A stretch of 64,000 bases of DNA from Streptomyces viridochromogenes DSM 40736 (lineage in GTDB: Bacteria > Actinomycetota > Actinomycetes > Streptomycetales > Streptomycetaceae): positions 3,701,538-3,765,537 of the forward strand of contig NZ_GG657757.1 in NCBI RefSeq assembly GCF_000158955.1. Reading direction: 5' to 3'. Both the position numbers and the translations under genes were made by a program. Below are positions 9,389 through 17,069 of the stretch, piece by piece. Position 1 is the stretch's first letter, and the number at the start of each line of letters is the position of its first letter. The notes below the pieces were generated by a model. That model worked only from the letters and a program-made list of their open reading frames with translations, searched no databases and was not told the origin of the DNA.

Positions 9389-10192
9389 TCACCTCTCGAA
9401 GACCACCGTCACCGGCGCGTGGTCCGACCACCGCTCCTCGTGGCTGGCCGCTCGCTCCACCACTGCTTTGACGGCACGTGCCGCAAGCCGAGGAGTCGCC
9501 ACGGCAAGATCAATCCGCCATCCTGAATCGTTGTCGAAGGCCCGTCCCCGGTACGACCACCACGAGTACGGCCCCTCGGTGTCCGGGTGCAGGGCACGTA
9601 CGACGTCGACGTACCCGCCGTCGGCCGGGTCGAGCACCCGCCCGAGCCACTCGCGCTCCTCGGGCAGGAACCCGGAGTTCTTCTGGTTGCCGCGCCAGTT
9701 CTTCAGGTCGGCCTTCTGGTGGGCGATGTTCCAGTCGCCACAGACCAGCACCTCGCGCCCCTCGGCGGCGGCCCGCTCCCGGAGCCCCTTGAGGTGGGCG
9801 AGGAACTCGCCCATGAAGCGCTCCTTCTCGTCCTGCCGCTCGGTGCCGACCTCGCCCGAGGGGAGGTAGAGGGAGGCGACGGTGACCCCGGGCAGGTCCG
9901 CCTCCACGTACCGCCCGCTGCCGTCGAACTCCTCCGACCCGAACCCGACCTGGACCCGGTCGGGCTCGCGACGGGTGTAGAGGGAGACGCCGGCCCGGCC
10001 CTTGGCGGCGGCCGGCGCGTGCGTCACATGCCACCCCTCGGGGGTACGGACGTGCTCGGGCAGCTGCTCCGGCTCGGCGCGCACCTCCTGGAGGCACAGC
10101 ACATCGGCTTCCGTCTGCCCGAGCCACTCCACGAAGCCCTTCTTCGCGGCGGCACGCAGCCCGTTCACATTCACAGAGGTCACAGTGAGCAC
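9389..10192 (-). CDS. xthA: Exodeoxyribonuclease III
   Basis: AP endonuclease / 3'-5' exonuclease of base-excision repair, 267 residues, typical for the family. Motifs: SVNVNGLRAA at the N-terminus, LCLQEVR with the metal-binding Glu, SLYLPSGE, GDWNIAH (Asp/Asn catalytic pair), and the terminal SDHAPV with the catalytic His. The GTG at 10192 gives the normal family N-terminus; longer readings extend into the opposite-strand GNAT gene. It is monocistronic and convergent with the recombinase remnant. Confidence 0.93.
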   Translation of the reverse strand: MLTVTSVNVNGLRAAAKKGFVEWLGQTEADVLCLQEVRAEPEQLPEHVRTPEGWHVTHAPAAAKGRAGVSLYTRREPDRVQVGFGSEEFDGSGRYVEADLPGVTVASLYLPSGEVGTERQDEKERFMGEFLAHLKGLRERAAAEGREVLVCGDWNIAHQKADLKNWRGNQKNSGFLPEEREWLGRVLDPADGGYVDVVRALHPDTEGPYSWWSYRGRAFDNDSGWRIDLAVATPRLAARAVKAVVERAASHEERWSDHAPVTVVFER

Positions 10193-10252
10193 CCGGGCAC
10201 GATACCCGCACACTGGACCAGGTCCAGATCCGGATCGAATACCGTAGCTTGC

Positions 10253-10729
10253 ATGCGCATACGCCGGGTCTCCTTCGACCACCCCGACGCCGTGAAGCTG
10301 AACGATCAGGTCCAGGCCGAGTACGCCGTCCGCTACGGCGACGACGGCGACGCCACGCCCATGGCCTCGTCGGACTTCGATCCGCCGAACGGCATCTACC
10401 TGATCGCGTACGACGAGCACGACACCCCGGTCGCCTCGGGCGGCTGGCGCGCCCAGGACGTGAACGACGAGGGCAACCTGGACGGCGACGCCGAGCTCAA
10501 GCGCATGTTCGTGGTCGAGCAGGTGCGCGGCCGGGGTCTGGCCCGCAGGATCCTGGCCGCTCTGGAGGAGGACGCCCGGGCGGCCGGCCGGGTCCGCATG
10601 GTCCTGGAGACGGGCCTGAAGCAGCCGGAGGCCATAGCCCTGTACACGTCCAGCGGCTACGAGCCGTGTGCGAAGTTCGGCTACTACCGCCACCACGAGG
10701 CGAGCCGCTGCTTCGCGAAGAGCCTCTGA
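10253..10729 (+). CDS. GNAT family N-acetyltransferase
   Basis: A 158-residue acetyltransferase. The acetyl-CoA-binding loop is VRGRGLARRILAALEE, preceded by ELKRMFV (beta4) and followed by LETGLKQPEAIALYTSSGYE (beta5-alpha4). The substrate is unknown. The ATG at 10253 is the family-like start, and the gene is divergent from xthA. A strong hairpin follows. Confidence 0.88.
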   Translation: MRIRRVSFDHPDAVKLNDQVQAEYAVRYGDDGDATPMASSDFDPPNGIYLIAYDEHDTPVASGGWRAQDVNDEGNLDGDAELKRMFVVEQVRGRGLARRILAALEEDARAAGRVRMVLETGLKQPEAIALYTSSGYEPCAKFGYYRHHEASRCFAKSL

Positions 10730-10752
10730 CACGTGTGGCGCTGAACATGCGT

Positions 10753-10786
10753 CAGAGCCCCGGTCGGTTTCCCGACCGGGGCTCTG
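10753..10786 (+). terminator. Rho-independent type hairpin
   Basis: A 15-bp perfect stem (CAGAGCCCCGGTCGG and its complement) with a 4-nt loop lies 23 bp after the GNAT stop. It lies between the GNAT gene and the opposite-strand tRNA-Ala and may serve both. Confidence 0.75.
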
Positions 10787-10795
10787 AGCTGTGCG

Positions 10796-10869
10796 TGGAC
10801 CTGAGGGGATTTGAACCCCTGGCCCCCTCGATGCGAACGAGGTGCGCTACCGGACTGCGCCACAGGCCC
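10796..10869 (-). tRNA. tRNA-Ala (anticodon CGC)
   Basis: A complete cloverleaf reads on the minus strand. The 7-bp acceptor contains the alanine identity pair G3:U70. The anticodon loop TTCGCAT is closed by CCTCG/CGAGG, and the T arm has GGTTCAAAT. The anticodon CGC reads GCG, the commonest alanine class in high-GC genomes. CCA is not encoded. Confidence 0.93.
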
Positions 10870-10952
10870 TTGCAACGAGTGAAACTTTAGCACCCCGATC
10901 GGCCTGCTTGGAAATCCGTTCCCGCGGGGCGGCCACCTGCGGCTTCGCGGGT

Positions 10953-12137
10953 CTACTCGTTGGCGGCCCGGGGCCGGTCCCCGTCCTCGTACTGGTCGAA
11001 CAGGGGCGTGCGGCCGCGCTCTCGTGCCCGCCGTGCGGAGGCCGCGCGGCGGGCGTCACTGCGCCCGTCGTCGTCCCCTCTCTCGTGCGGGTGCGGTTCC
11101 GTCCCGACCGGGTCCGCGCCGTCGGCGTCGGCCGTTGCGTGCTCGTGCTCGGGGGTGACCGCGCTCGACCGCGCCGAGCTCCAGGTGTCGGGCGCGCCGA
11201 GGTCGACGTCGCTGGTGGCCCGGGGCGCGACGGGTGCGGTCACGTAGGTCGGCAGGGGCACCGGCACGGGCTCCCAGCTGTCGCCCTGTCCCGGCCGCCG
11301 CTGGCGCTCGCGCTGCTGGTCGACCCACTCGGCGTGGTCGGTCTGCTCGACGAGGGCGCGCCGGTCCGCCGCGAGGGCCGACAGGCCGGGGTCGGCCATC
11401 GGCTCGGGGCCTTGCTCCGGTTCGTCGGCCTCCTCGTCGGCGAAGGCACGCCGACGGGGCTGGCGCTGCCGCTCCCGCAGCCGCTGGGCGGCGGCCTCGG
11501 CCCGGCGGCGGTCCATCTGGTAGGCGAAACGGCGGCGCTCCTGGGAGCGCAGGTACGCGATGTACACGCTCAGCATCACGGCGGGCACGCCCGGGGCCCA
11601 GAGGAACGCGAGGCCTCCGACCGCGGCCACGATCGCACCCAGGGTGAAGGCGAGGAACAGCATGATGGTGGTGCGCCGGCGGCGCGCGAGCACCTTTGAG
11701 CGCCGGGCTCGTGCTGCGGCCGCCTGGGCCTGGGGTGACGGGCCGCGCCGCGCGGGGGGCACCCGGTCGCGCCGGCGGTCGGCATTCGCCGCGTTCGGCC
11801 CGGATGCCGGGTGGGCCTGCTCAGGGGCGGGCGACGGTACGGGTACCTGGGTCTGCGGACGGGTCTTGGACACGGCGAAGGCCCGGACGTCCACCGAGTC
11901 GGTGACGGCGTCCAGGTCGTCGGCGTCCTGCTCCCCCTCGTCGGTGGAGCGCGCCCGCAGGTCCTTGGCGTACCGGCGCTCCATCCCCGCCCGTCCGGAC
12001 AGCAGCCGGATGGCGGTGCTGAAGCGTTCCGTCGGACGGGCCTCGTTCAGCTCGTCCTGCCTACGGAGCCACATCGGCACCAAGTAGGCGGCCCAGGCCC
12101 CGACAATGACTGCGTAGATGAGGCCGCTGCTGCTCAC
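10953..12137 (-). CDS. sepX: SepX/GlpR-like membrane divisome protein
   Basis: A 394-residue actinobacterial membrane protein. It begins with one membrane segment (IYAVIVGAWAAYLVPMWL), followed by a charged cytoplasmic stretch (RRQDELNEARPTERFS). A pair of membrane segments at ~155-200 follows, then a long Arg/Glu/Gln-rich tail. This layout and N-terminus match SepX, needed for septation in Streptomyces, and its corynebacterial counterpart GlpR, the membrane receptor of the gephyrin-like Glp. It lies at the end of the block containing the moeA/glp gene, as in other actinobacteria. The assignment is from motif memory, not a search. Confidence 0.8.
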   Translation of the reverse strand: MSSSGLIYAVIVGAWAAYLVPMWLRRQDELNEARPTERFSTAIRLLSGRAGMERRYAKDLRARSTDEGEQDADDLDAVTDSVDVRAFAVSKTRPQTQVPVPSPAPEQAHPASGPNAANADRRRDRVPPARRGPSPQAQAAAARARRSKVLARRRRTTIMLFLAFTLGAIVAAVGGLAFLWAPGVPAVMLSVYIAYLRSQERRRFAYQMDRRRAEAAAQRLRERQRQPRRRAFADEEADEPEQGPEPMADPGLSALAADRRALVEQTDHAEWVDQQRERQRRPGQGDSWEPVPVPLPTYVTAPVAPRATSDVDLGAPDTWSSARSSAVTPEHEHATADADGADPVGTEPHPHERGDDDGRSDARRAASARRARERGRTPLFDQYEDGDRPRAANE

Positions 12138-12309
12138 GTCTCACACCGTAGAGGGGTTTGCGTGAGGCCATCCGCCAATTGCGCCGGTGTGTCGCACGAT
12201 CTGGCTGATATTTCGAACTTTTTTTGTGACCGATGCGATCAGCAGACCACCGAGGTCGGGAATTCAATGCCCCGAGACGGTCATCGGCCGATCAATTTCG
12301 AACATTTAT

Positions 12310-12927
12310 TCAATTACCGGGGCGGTGCCGGATTCCCGGATTACTCTGCGATCGTGCCCGGTGCCAGCGTCTGAGCAACCCGTCCGGCACCTCTTCCGCC
12401 GTGAGCGCGAAGACGAGGTGGTCGCGCCAGGCGCCGTCGATGTGGAGATAACGCGGCCTGAGCCCCTCCTCCCGGAATCCGAGTTTCTCCACCACCCGGC
12501 GGCTCGGCGCGTTCTCGGGGCGAATACAGACCTCGATGCGGTGCAGTCCGACGGTGCGGAAACAGTGGTCCACCACGAGCGCCACCGCCGTCGGCATCAC
12601 CCCGCGGCCGGCCACCGACTCGTCCACCCAGTACCCGACGTGCCCCGAGCACATCGAGCCCCAGGTGATCCCGGCGACCGTCAACTGCCCCACCAGCCGC
12701 CCCTGGTACTCGATGACGAACGGCAGCATCCGGCCCGCGTTCGCCTCCGACCTGAGATGGCGGACCATCTGGCGGAAGGTCGGGCGGTGCGCGATCGGCC
12801 CGCCGGGCGTGGGCGGCGGAATGGTGGCCTCCCAGGGGCGCAGCCAGTCGCGGTTGCGCCGGTTGACCTCGCGCCACGCCCGCTGGTCGCGCAGCTTTAT
12901 CGGCCTGAGGACGATGTCGCCGTCCAC
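12310..12927 (-). CDS. RimJ/RimL-like GNAT acetyltransferase
   Basis: A 205-residue acetyltransferase of the ribosomal-protein N-acetyltransferase type. Features: LRPIKLRDQRAWREVNRRN, VGYWVDESVAGRGVMPTAV (acetyl-CoA loop), and ENAPSRRVVEKLGFREEG (family C-terminal signature). It is the fifth gene of the galU-moeA-moaC-mog block and starts 26 bp after mog (GTG). Its target is unknown. Conservation of this acetyltransferase beside glp/glpR suggests a link to the divisome module, but that is inference. Confidence 0.88.
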   Translation of the reverse strand: MDGDIVLRPIKLRDQRAWREVNRRNRDWLRPWEATIPPPTPGGPIAHRPTFRQMVRHLRSEANAGRMLPFVIEYQGRLVGQLTVAGITWGSMCSGHVGYWVDESVAGRGVMPTAVALVVDHCFRTVGLHRIEVCIRPENAPSRRVVEKLGFREEGLRPRYLHIDGAWRDHLVFALTAEEVPDGLLRRWHRARSQSNPGIRHRPGN

Positions 12928-12953
12928 CAGCTCGACGGGCCAGGATGGGCTGT

Positions 12954-13490
12954 TCAGCTCGCACCCCCGCTGCTGGGTCTGGGGTGGTCGCCGCCGCGGA
13001 GCTGCTCGACGGCATGGACCAGCAGCGGCTCCAGGACCGCCAGTCCGTCCTTCACACCGCCGCTGGAGCCGGGCAGGTTGACGATCAGCGTCCCGGCGGC
13101 CACTCCGGCCAGGCCCCGGGAGAGCGCCGCGGTCGCCACCTTCTCCCGGCCGAACGCCCGGATGGCCTCGGCGATGCCCGGCACCTCGTGGTCGATCACC
13201 CGGCGGGTCGCCTCGGGGGTGCGGTCGGTCGGGGAGATGCCCGTGCCGCCGGTGGTGACGATCACGTCGTAGCCGGCCTCGACACCGGCGCGCAGGGCCG
13301 CCTCCACCGGGTCGCCGTCGGGGACGACCTGGGGGCCGTCGACCTCGAAGCCGAAGCGCTTCAGGCCGTCGGAGATCAGCGGGCCGCCCTTGTCCTCGTA
13401 GATCCCGGCGGCGGCCCGGTTCGAGGCGGTGACGACGAGCGCGCGGTACGGCGCGGGCAGCGCCCCGCCGATCGGTGCGTCCGGTGTCAT
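12954..13490 (-). CDS. mog: MogA/MoaB molybdopterin adenylyltransferase family
   Basis: A 178-residue molybdenum-cofactor enzyme that adenylylates molybdopterin before Mo insertion. Motifs: ALVVTASNRAAAGIYEDKGG (start of fold), VIVTTGGTGISPTDRTPEA (MPT-binding GGTG), and VNLPGSSGGVKDGL (the PGS/P loop). The ATG start overlaps the moaC stop as ATGA, showing coupling. It follows moeA and moaC in the same operon. Confidence 0.93.
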   Translation of the reverse strand: MTPDAPIGGALPAPYRALVVTASNRAAAGIYEDKGGPLISDGLKRFGFEVDGPQVVPDGDPVEAALRAGVEAGYDVIVTTGGTGISPTDRTPEATRRVIDHEVPGIAEAIRAFGREKVATAALSRGLAGVAAGTLIVNLPGSSGGVKDGLAVLEPLLVHAVEQLRGGDHPRPSSGGAS

Positions 13491-13996
13491 GCTCGGCTCC
13501 AGTCGCCCGACTTGCCGCCCGTCTTCTCCTCCACCCGTACGTCCGTGATGACCGCTCCCTTGTCGACCGCCTTGACCATGTCGATCACGGTGAGCGCGGC
13601 GACGGAGACCGCGGTGAGGGCCTCCATCTCGACGCCCGTGCGGTCCGTCGTCTTCACGGTGGCCAGGATCTCCACGGCGTCGTCCGCGACCGACAGGTCC
13701 AGTTTCACACCGGACACCGACAGGGGGTGACAGAGCGGGATGAGGTCCGGGGTGCGCTTCGCGCCCATGATCCCGGCGATCCGCGCGGTCGCGAGGGCGT
13801 CGCCCTTGGGGACGCCCTCCCCGCGCAGCAGCTCGATCACCCGGGGCGAGACGAGGACGCGTCCGCTGGCGCGTGCGGTGCGCGCGGTGACGTCCTTCTC
13901 CGAGACGTCGACCATGCGGGCGGCGCCCGCCTCGTCGATGTGCGTCAGTCGGTCCTGCGTGGGGGTGTCCTGCGGAGGGGGGTCCTGCGTGCTCAT
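13487..13996 (-). CDS. moaC: Cyclic pyranopterin monophosphate synthase MoaC
   Basis: Second step of molybdenum-cofactor synthesis, acting with MoaA to form cPMP. It has 169 residues, normal length. Motifs: LTHIDEAGAARMVDVSEKD, KGDALATARIAGIMGAK, LIPLCHPL, and the catalytic TGVEMEALTA with a following Lys/Asp. The start is the ATG at 13996. It lies 62 bp after moeA and is coupled to mog. Confidence 0.95.
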   Translation of the reverse strand: MSTQDPPPQDTPTQDRLTHIDEAGAARMVDVSEKDVTARTARASGRVLVSPRVIELLRGEGVPKGDALATARIAGIMGAKRTPDLIPLCHPLSVSGVKLDLSVADDAVEILATVKTTDRTGVEMEALTAVSVAALTVIDMVKAVDKGAVITDVRVEEKTGGKSGDWSRA

Positions 13997-14058
13997 GCTG
14001 TGTGGCGCTCCCGGTCCGGGCCTGCTGTGCGCGACACGGTACCCCCAACCTGCGGGAC

Positions 14059-15396
14059 TCAGCCGAGCAGGACCACCTCGACCTCGGTGCCCGGCTCGAC
14101 GGACTCGGTGTCCTCGGGGACGACGATCAGCGCGTCCGCGTGGGCGAGGGCCGCGACCAGGTGGGATCCGGCGCCGCCGACCGGGGTCACGCGTCCGCCG
14201 GCACAGGTGGCGCGCAGGAACTGGCGGCGGCCCTTCGGGGAGGTCAGCGCCTTGTCGGCGGCCAGGGTCGCCCGGGTCGTCGGCCGGTGGAGGTCCTCCA
14301 GGCTCATGAGGGCGCGGATCGCGGGGCGGACGAACAGCTCGAAGGAGACGTACGACGACACGGGGTTGCCCGGCAGGGCCAGCAGCGGGGTGTGGTCGGG
14401 GCCGATGGAGCCGAAGCCCTGGGGCTTGCCGGGCTGCATGGCGAGCTTGCGGAAGTCGATGCCGCTGCCCGCCTCGTCCTCGTCGCCGACGTGCGACAGC
14501 GCCTCCTTGACGACGTCGTACGCGCCGACGCTCACGCCGCCCGTGGTGACGACCAGGTCGGCGCGGACCAACTGGTCCTCGATGGTGGAGCGCAGGGTCT
14601 CGGCGTCGTCGGCGACGGCGCCCACGCGGTAGGCGATGGCGCCGGCGTCGCGGGCGGCGGCGGTGAGGGCGAAGCTGTTGGAGTCGTAGATCTGACCGGT
14701 GCGCAGCTCCTCGTCGGGCTGGACGAGTTCGCTGCCGGTGGAGAGCACCACCACGCGCGGGCGCGGGCGCACCCGGACGGTGCCGCGGCCGATCGCGGCG
14801 AGCAGGGAGATCTGCGGCGGGCCGAGGACGGTGCCGGCCTCCAGGGCGCGGTCGCCGGCCTTCACGTCGCTGCCCTTGGCGCGCACGTGCGCGCGGGGCT
14901 CGGCCGGGCGGTACACCTGCACGTGCCCGGTGGCGCCCTCGGGGGCGAGGGCGCGGGCGCGCATACCGCGGACCGGGCCCTCGCCGAGCCCGCCGTCCGT
15001 CCACTCGACGGGCACGACCGCCTCGGCGCCGGGCGGCAGCGGGGCGCCGGTCATGATCCGGGCCGCCTGGCCCGGGCCCACGTGGAGCGGCTCGGCCTGG
15101 CCCGCGGCGACGTCCCCGACGACTTCCAGGGCCGCCGGGAACCGCTCGCTCGCGCCCGCGACGTCGGCGACCCGCACCGCGTACCCGTCCATGCTGCTGT
15201 TGTCGAACGGCGGCAGGGACACCGGCACCGTGATGTCGTCGACCAGGACGCAGCCCTGGGCGTCGAGCAGGTGCAGCTCGATGGGTTCCAGGGGGCGGAC
15301 GGTGGCGAGGATGTCCTCCAGGTGCTCGTCCACCGACCAGAGGTGGTCGGGGCCCGAGTGGTCCTGGCCGGTGACGCGGGGCGCGGCGCTGCTCAA
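14059..15396 (-). CDS. moeA: MoeA / gephyrin-like (Glp) molybdopterin molybdotransferase family
   Basis: A 445-residue MoeA-family protein. Features: LPPFDNSSMDGYAV, RIMTGAPLPPGAEAVV, VLSTGSELV, and VTTGGVSVGAYD. MoeA inserts molybdate into molybdopterin. In corynebacteria the paralogue Glp binds FtsZ and a membrane receptor homologous to SepX. Here the gene sits in one block with a SepX-like gene and galU, so it may be the Glp type, the Mo-transferase, or both. It starts 4 bp after galU ends and is probably in one transcript. Confidence 0.9.
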   Translation of the reverse strand: MSSAAPRVTGQDHSGPDHLWSVDEHLEDILATVRPLEPIELHLLDAQGCVLVDDITVPVSLPPFDNSSMDGYAVRVADVAGASERFPAALEVVGDVAAGQAEPLHVGPGQAARIMTGAPLPPGAEAVVPVEWTDGGLGEGPVRGMRARALAPEGATGHVQVYRPAEPRAHVRAKGSDVKAGDRALEAGTVLGPPQISLLAAIGRGTVRVRPRPRVVVLSTGSELVQPDEELRTGQIYDSNSFALTAAARDAGAIAYRVGAVADDAETLRSTIEDQLVRADLVVTTGGVSVGAYDVVKEALSHVGDEDEAGSGIDFRKLAMQPGKPQGFGSIGPDHTPLLALPGNPVSSYVSFELFVRPAIRALMSLEDLHRPTTRATLAADKALTSPKGRRQFLRATCAGGRVTPVGGAGSHLVAALAHADALIVVPEDTESVEPGTEVEVVLLG

Positions 15397-15400
15397 CGTG

Positions 15401-16303
15401 TTACATCTCCTCGGCTACGTAACTGCGAAGCCAGGTCCGGAAGTCCGGGCCCAGGTCTTCACGTTCGCACGCGAGGCGGACGATGGCACGCAGGTAGTCG
15501 CCGCGGTCGCCGGTGTCATAGCGGCGGCCCTTGAAGACGACGCCGTGCACCGGGCCGCCGATCTTCTCGTCGGCGGCGAGCTGCTGGAGCGCGTCCGTGA
15601 GCTGGATCTCACCGCCGCGGCCCGGCTCGGTCCGGCGCAGTATGTCGAAGATGTGCGGGTCGAGGACGTAGCGCCCGATGATCGCGTAGTTGGAGGGGGC
15701 GTCGGCCGGCTCCGGCTTCTCGACCAGGCCGCTGACCTTGACCACGTCGCTGTCCTCGGTGGTCTCGACGGCCGCACAGCCGTAGAGGTGGATCTGCTCG
15801 GGAGCGACCTCCATGAGCGCGACGACGCTGCCGCCGCGCTGCTCCTGGACCTCGACCATGCGCTGCAGCAGGGGGTCGCGGGGGTCGATCAGGTCGTCGC
15901 CGAGGAGGACGGCGAAGGGCTCGTCGCCCACGTGGGGGGCGGCGCACAGGACGGCGTGGCCGAGGCCCTTGGGGTCGCCCTGGCGGACGTAGTGCATGGT
16001 CGCGAGGTCGCTGGACTCCTGCACCTTGGCGAGGCGGCGGGCGTCGCCCTTCTTCTGAAGCGCCGACTCCAGCTCGTAGTTGCGGTCGAAGTGGTCCTCG
16101 AGGGGGCGCTTGTTGCGGCCCGTCACCATGAGGACGTCGTCGAGACCCGCGGCGACGGCCTCCTCGACCACGTACTGGATCGCGGGCTTGTCCACGACCG
16201 GCAGCATCTCCTTGGGAGTGGCTTTGGTGGCCGGCAGGAACCGGGTGCCGAGGCCTGCTGCGGGAATGACAGCCTTGCTGATCCGAGGGTGCGACTGAGT
16301 CAT
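15401..16303 (-). CDS. galU: UTP-glucose-1-phosphate uridylyltransferase
   Basis: Makes UDP-glucose for cell-wall and capsular glycans. It has 300 residues, normal length. The nucleotide-binding signature is KAVIPAAGLGTRFLPATKATPKEM; others are VTGRNKRPLEDHFD, LGDDLID, and GGEIQLTDAL. The ATG at 16303 gives the standard N-terminus. It heads the galU-moeA-moaC-mog-rimJ-sepX block and is divergent from the 5-formyl-THF cyclo-ligase gene. Confidence 0.95.
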   Translation of the reverse strand: MTQSHPRISKAVIPAAGLGTRFLPATKATPKEMLPVVDKPAIQYVVEEAVAAGLDDVLMVTGRNKRPLEDHFDRNYELESALQKKGDARRLAKVQESSDLATMHYVRQGDPKGLGHAVLCAAPHVGDEPFAVLLGDDLIDPRDPLLQRMVEVQEQRGGSVVALMEVAPEQIHLYGCAAVETTEDSDVVKVSGLVEKPEPADAPSNYAIIGRYVLDPHIFDILRRTEPGRGGEIQLTDALQQLAADEKIGGPVHGVVFKGRRYDTGDRGDYLRAIVRLACEREDLGPDFRTWLRSYVAEEM

Positions 16304-16356
16304 GCCCGCCACCCTATCCGGTGCCTTTGGACGGAATCTGCGGCTCCGGTTCATAG

Positions 16357-16372
16357 ACGCTCATATGAGCGT
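16357..16372. promoter_or_regulatory. Perfect 16-bp palindrome between divergent genes
   Basis: ACGCTCATATGAGCGT is fully self-complementary. It lies 54 bp upstream of galU and 25 bp upstream of the 5-formyl-THF cyclo-ligase start. Its position fits a shared operator or a divergent promoter element; the binding protein is unknown. Confidence 0.4.
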
Positions 16373-16396
16373 ATTAACACGGTACGGGAGCAACCC

Positions 16397-17023
16397 TTGA
16401 GTCACATCGAACGTCCGGGTGAGCCTGACAAGCGGATGTTGCGACGAGAGTTCCTCGCGGCAAGGAACAGGTTGACGGCGGATGACCTGCGGGAAACCTC
16501 GGCCGTGCTGGCCGGGCGGGCACTGGAACTGCCCGAGTTGGCCCAGGCCGGCACGGTGGCGGCGTACGTCTCCGTGGGGAGCGAACCGGGGACGCTCGCG
16601 CTCCTCGACACGTTGTGCGCCCGGGGCGTGCGCGTCCTGCTTCCGGCCCTGCTGCCCGACAACGACCTGGACTGGGGCGTCTACACGGGGGAGGGTTCGC
16701 TCGCGCGTGTCCAACACGGCGGCAGGATGGCCCTCTTCGAGCCCACGGGCGAGCGCCTCGGTCCGGACGCCGTCACCGCCGCCGACGCCGTGCTGCTGCC
16801 GGGGCTGGCCGTCGACGCGCGCGGTATGCGCCTCGGGCGCGGCGGAGGCAGTTACGACCGGGTCCTGGCGCGGCTGGAGCGGGCCGGGGCGCATCCCTCG
16901 CTGGTGGTGCTGCTGTACGACACGGAGGTCGTCGAGCGCGTCCCGGCGGAGCCGCACGACCGGCCGGTGCACGCGGTGGTGACGCCCTCGGGAGTACGCC
17001 GGTTCCGGCCACGGGCCGACTGA
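16397..17023 (+). CDS. 5-formyltetrahydrofolate cyclo-ligase
   Basis: Converts 5-formyl-THF to 5,10-methenyl-THF with ATP, about 208 residues. Family motifs: KRMLRREFLAARNRL at the start, VAAYVSVGSEP, RVLLPALL, and the terminal LLPGLAVDARGMRLGRGGGSYDR. A TTG start at 16397 is chosen because GGGAG lies 6 nt upstream; the internal ATG at 16436 lacks a good site and would cut the first family residues. Confidence 0.9.
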   Translation: MSHIERPGEPDKRMLRREFLAARNRLTADDLRETSAVLAGRALELPELAQAGTVAAYVSVGSEPGTLALLDTLCARGVRVLLPALLPDNDLDWGVYTGEGSLARVQHGGRMALFEPTGERLGPDAVTAADAVLLPGLAVDARGMRLGRGGGSYDRVLARLERAGAHPSLVVLLYDTEVVERVPAEPHDRPVHAVVTPSGVRRFRPRAD

Positions 17024-17027
17024 ACGC

Positions 17028-17063
17028 GAAACGGCCCTCCACGCGCGCGTGGAGGGCCGTTTC
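17028..17063. terminator. Bidirectional terminator hairpin
   Basis: A long nearly perfect stem (GAAACGGCCCTCCACGC and its complement) lies between the convergent 5-formyl-THF cyclo-ligase and acylase genes. A- and T-rich flanks on both sides suit termination in both directions. Confidence 0.8.
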
Positions 17064-17069
17064 AGTGGC

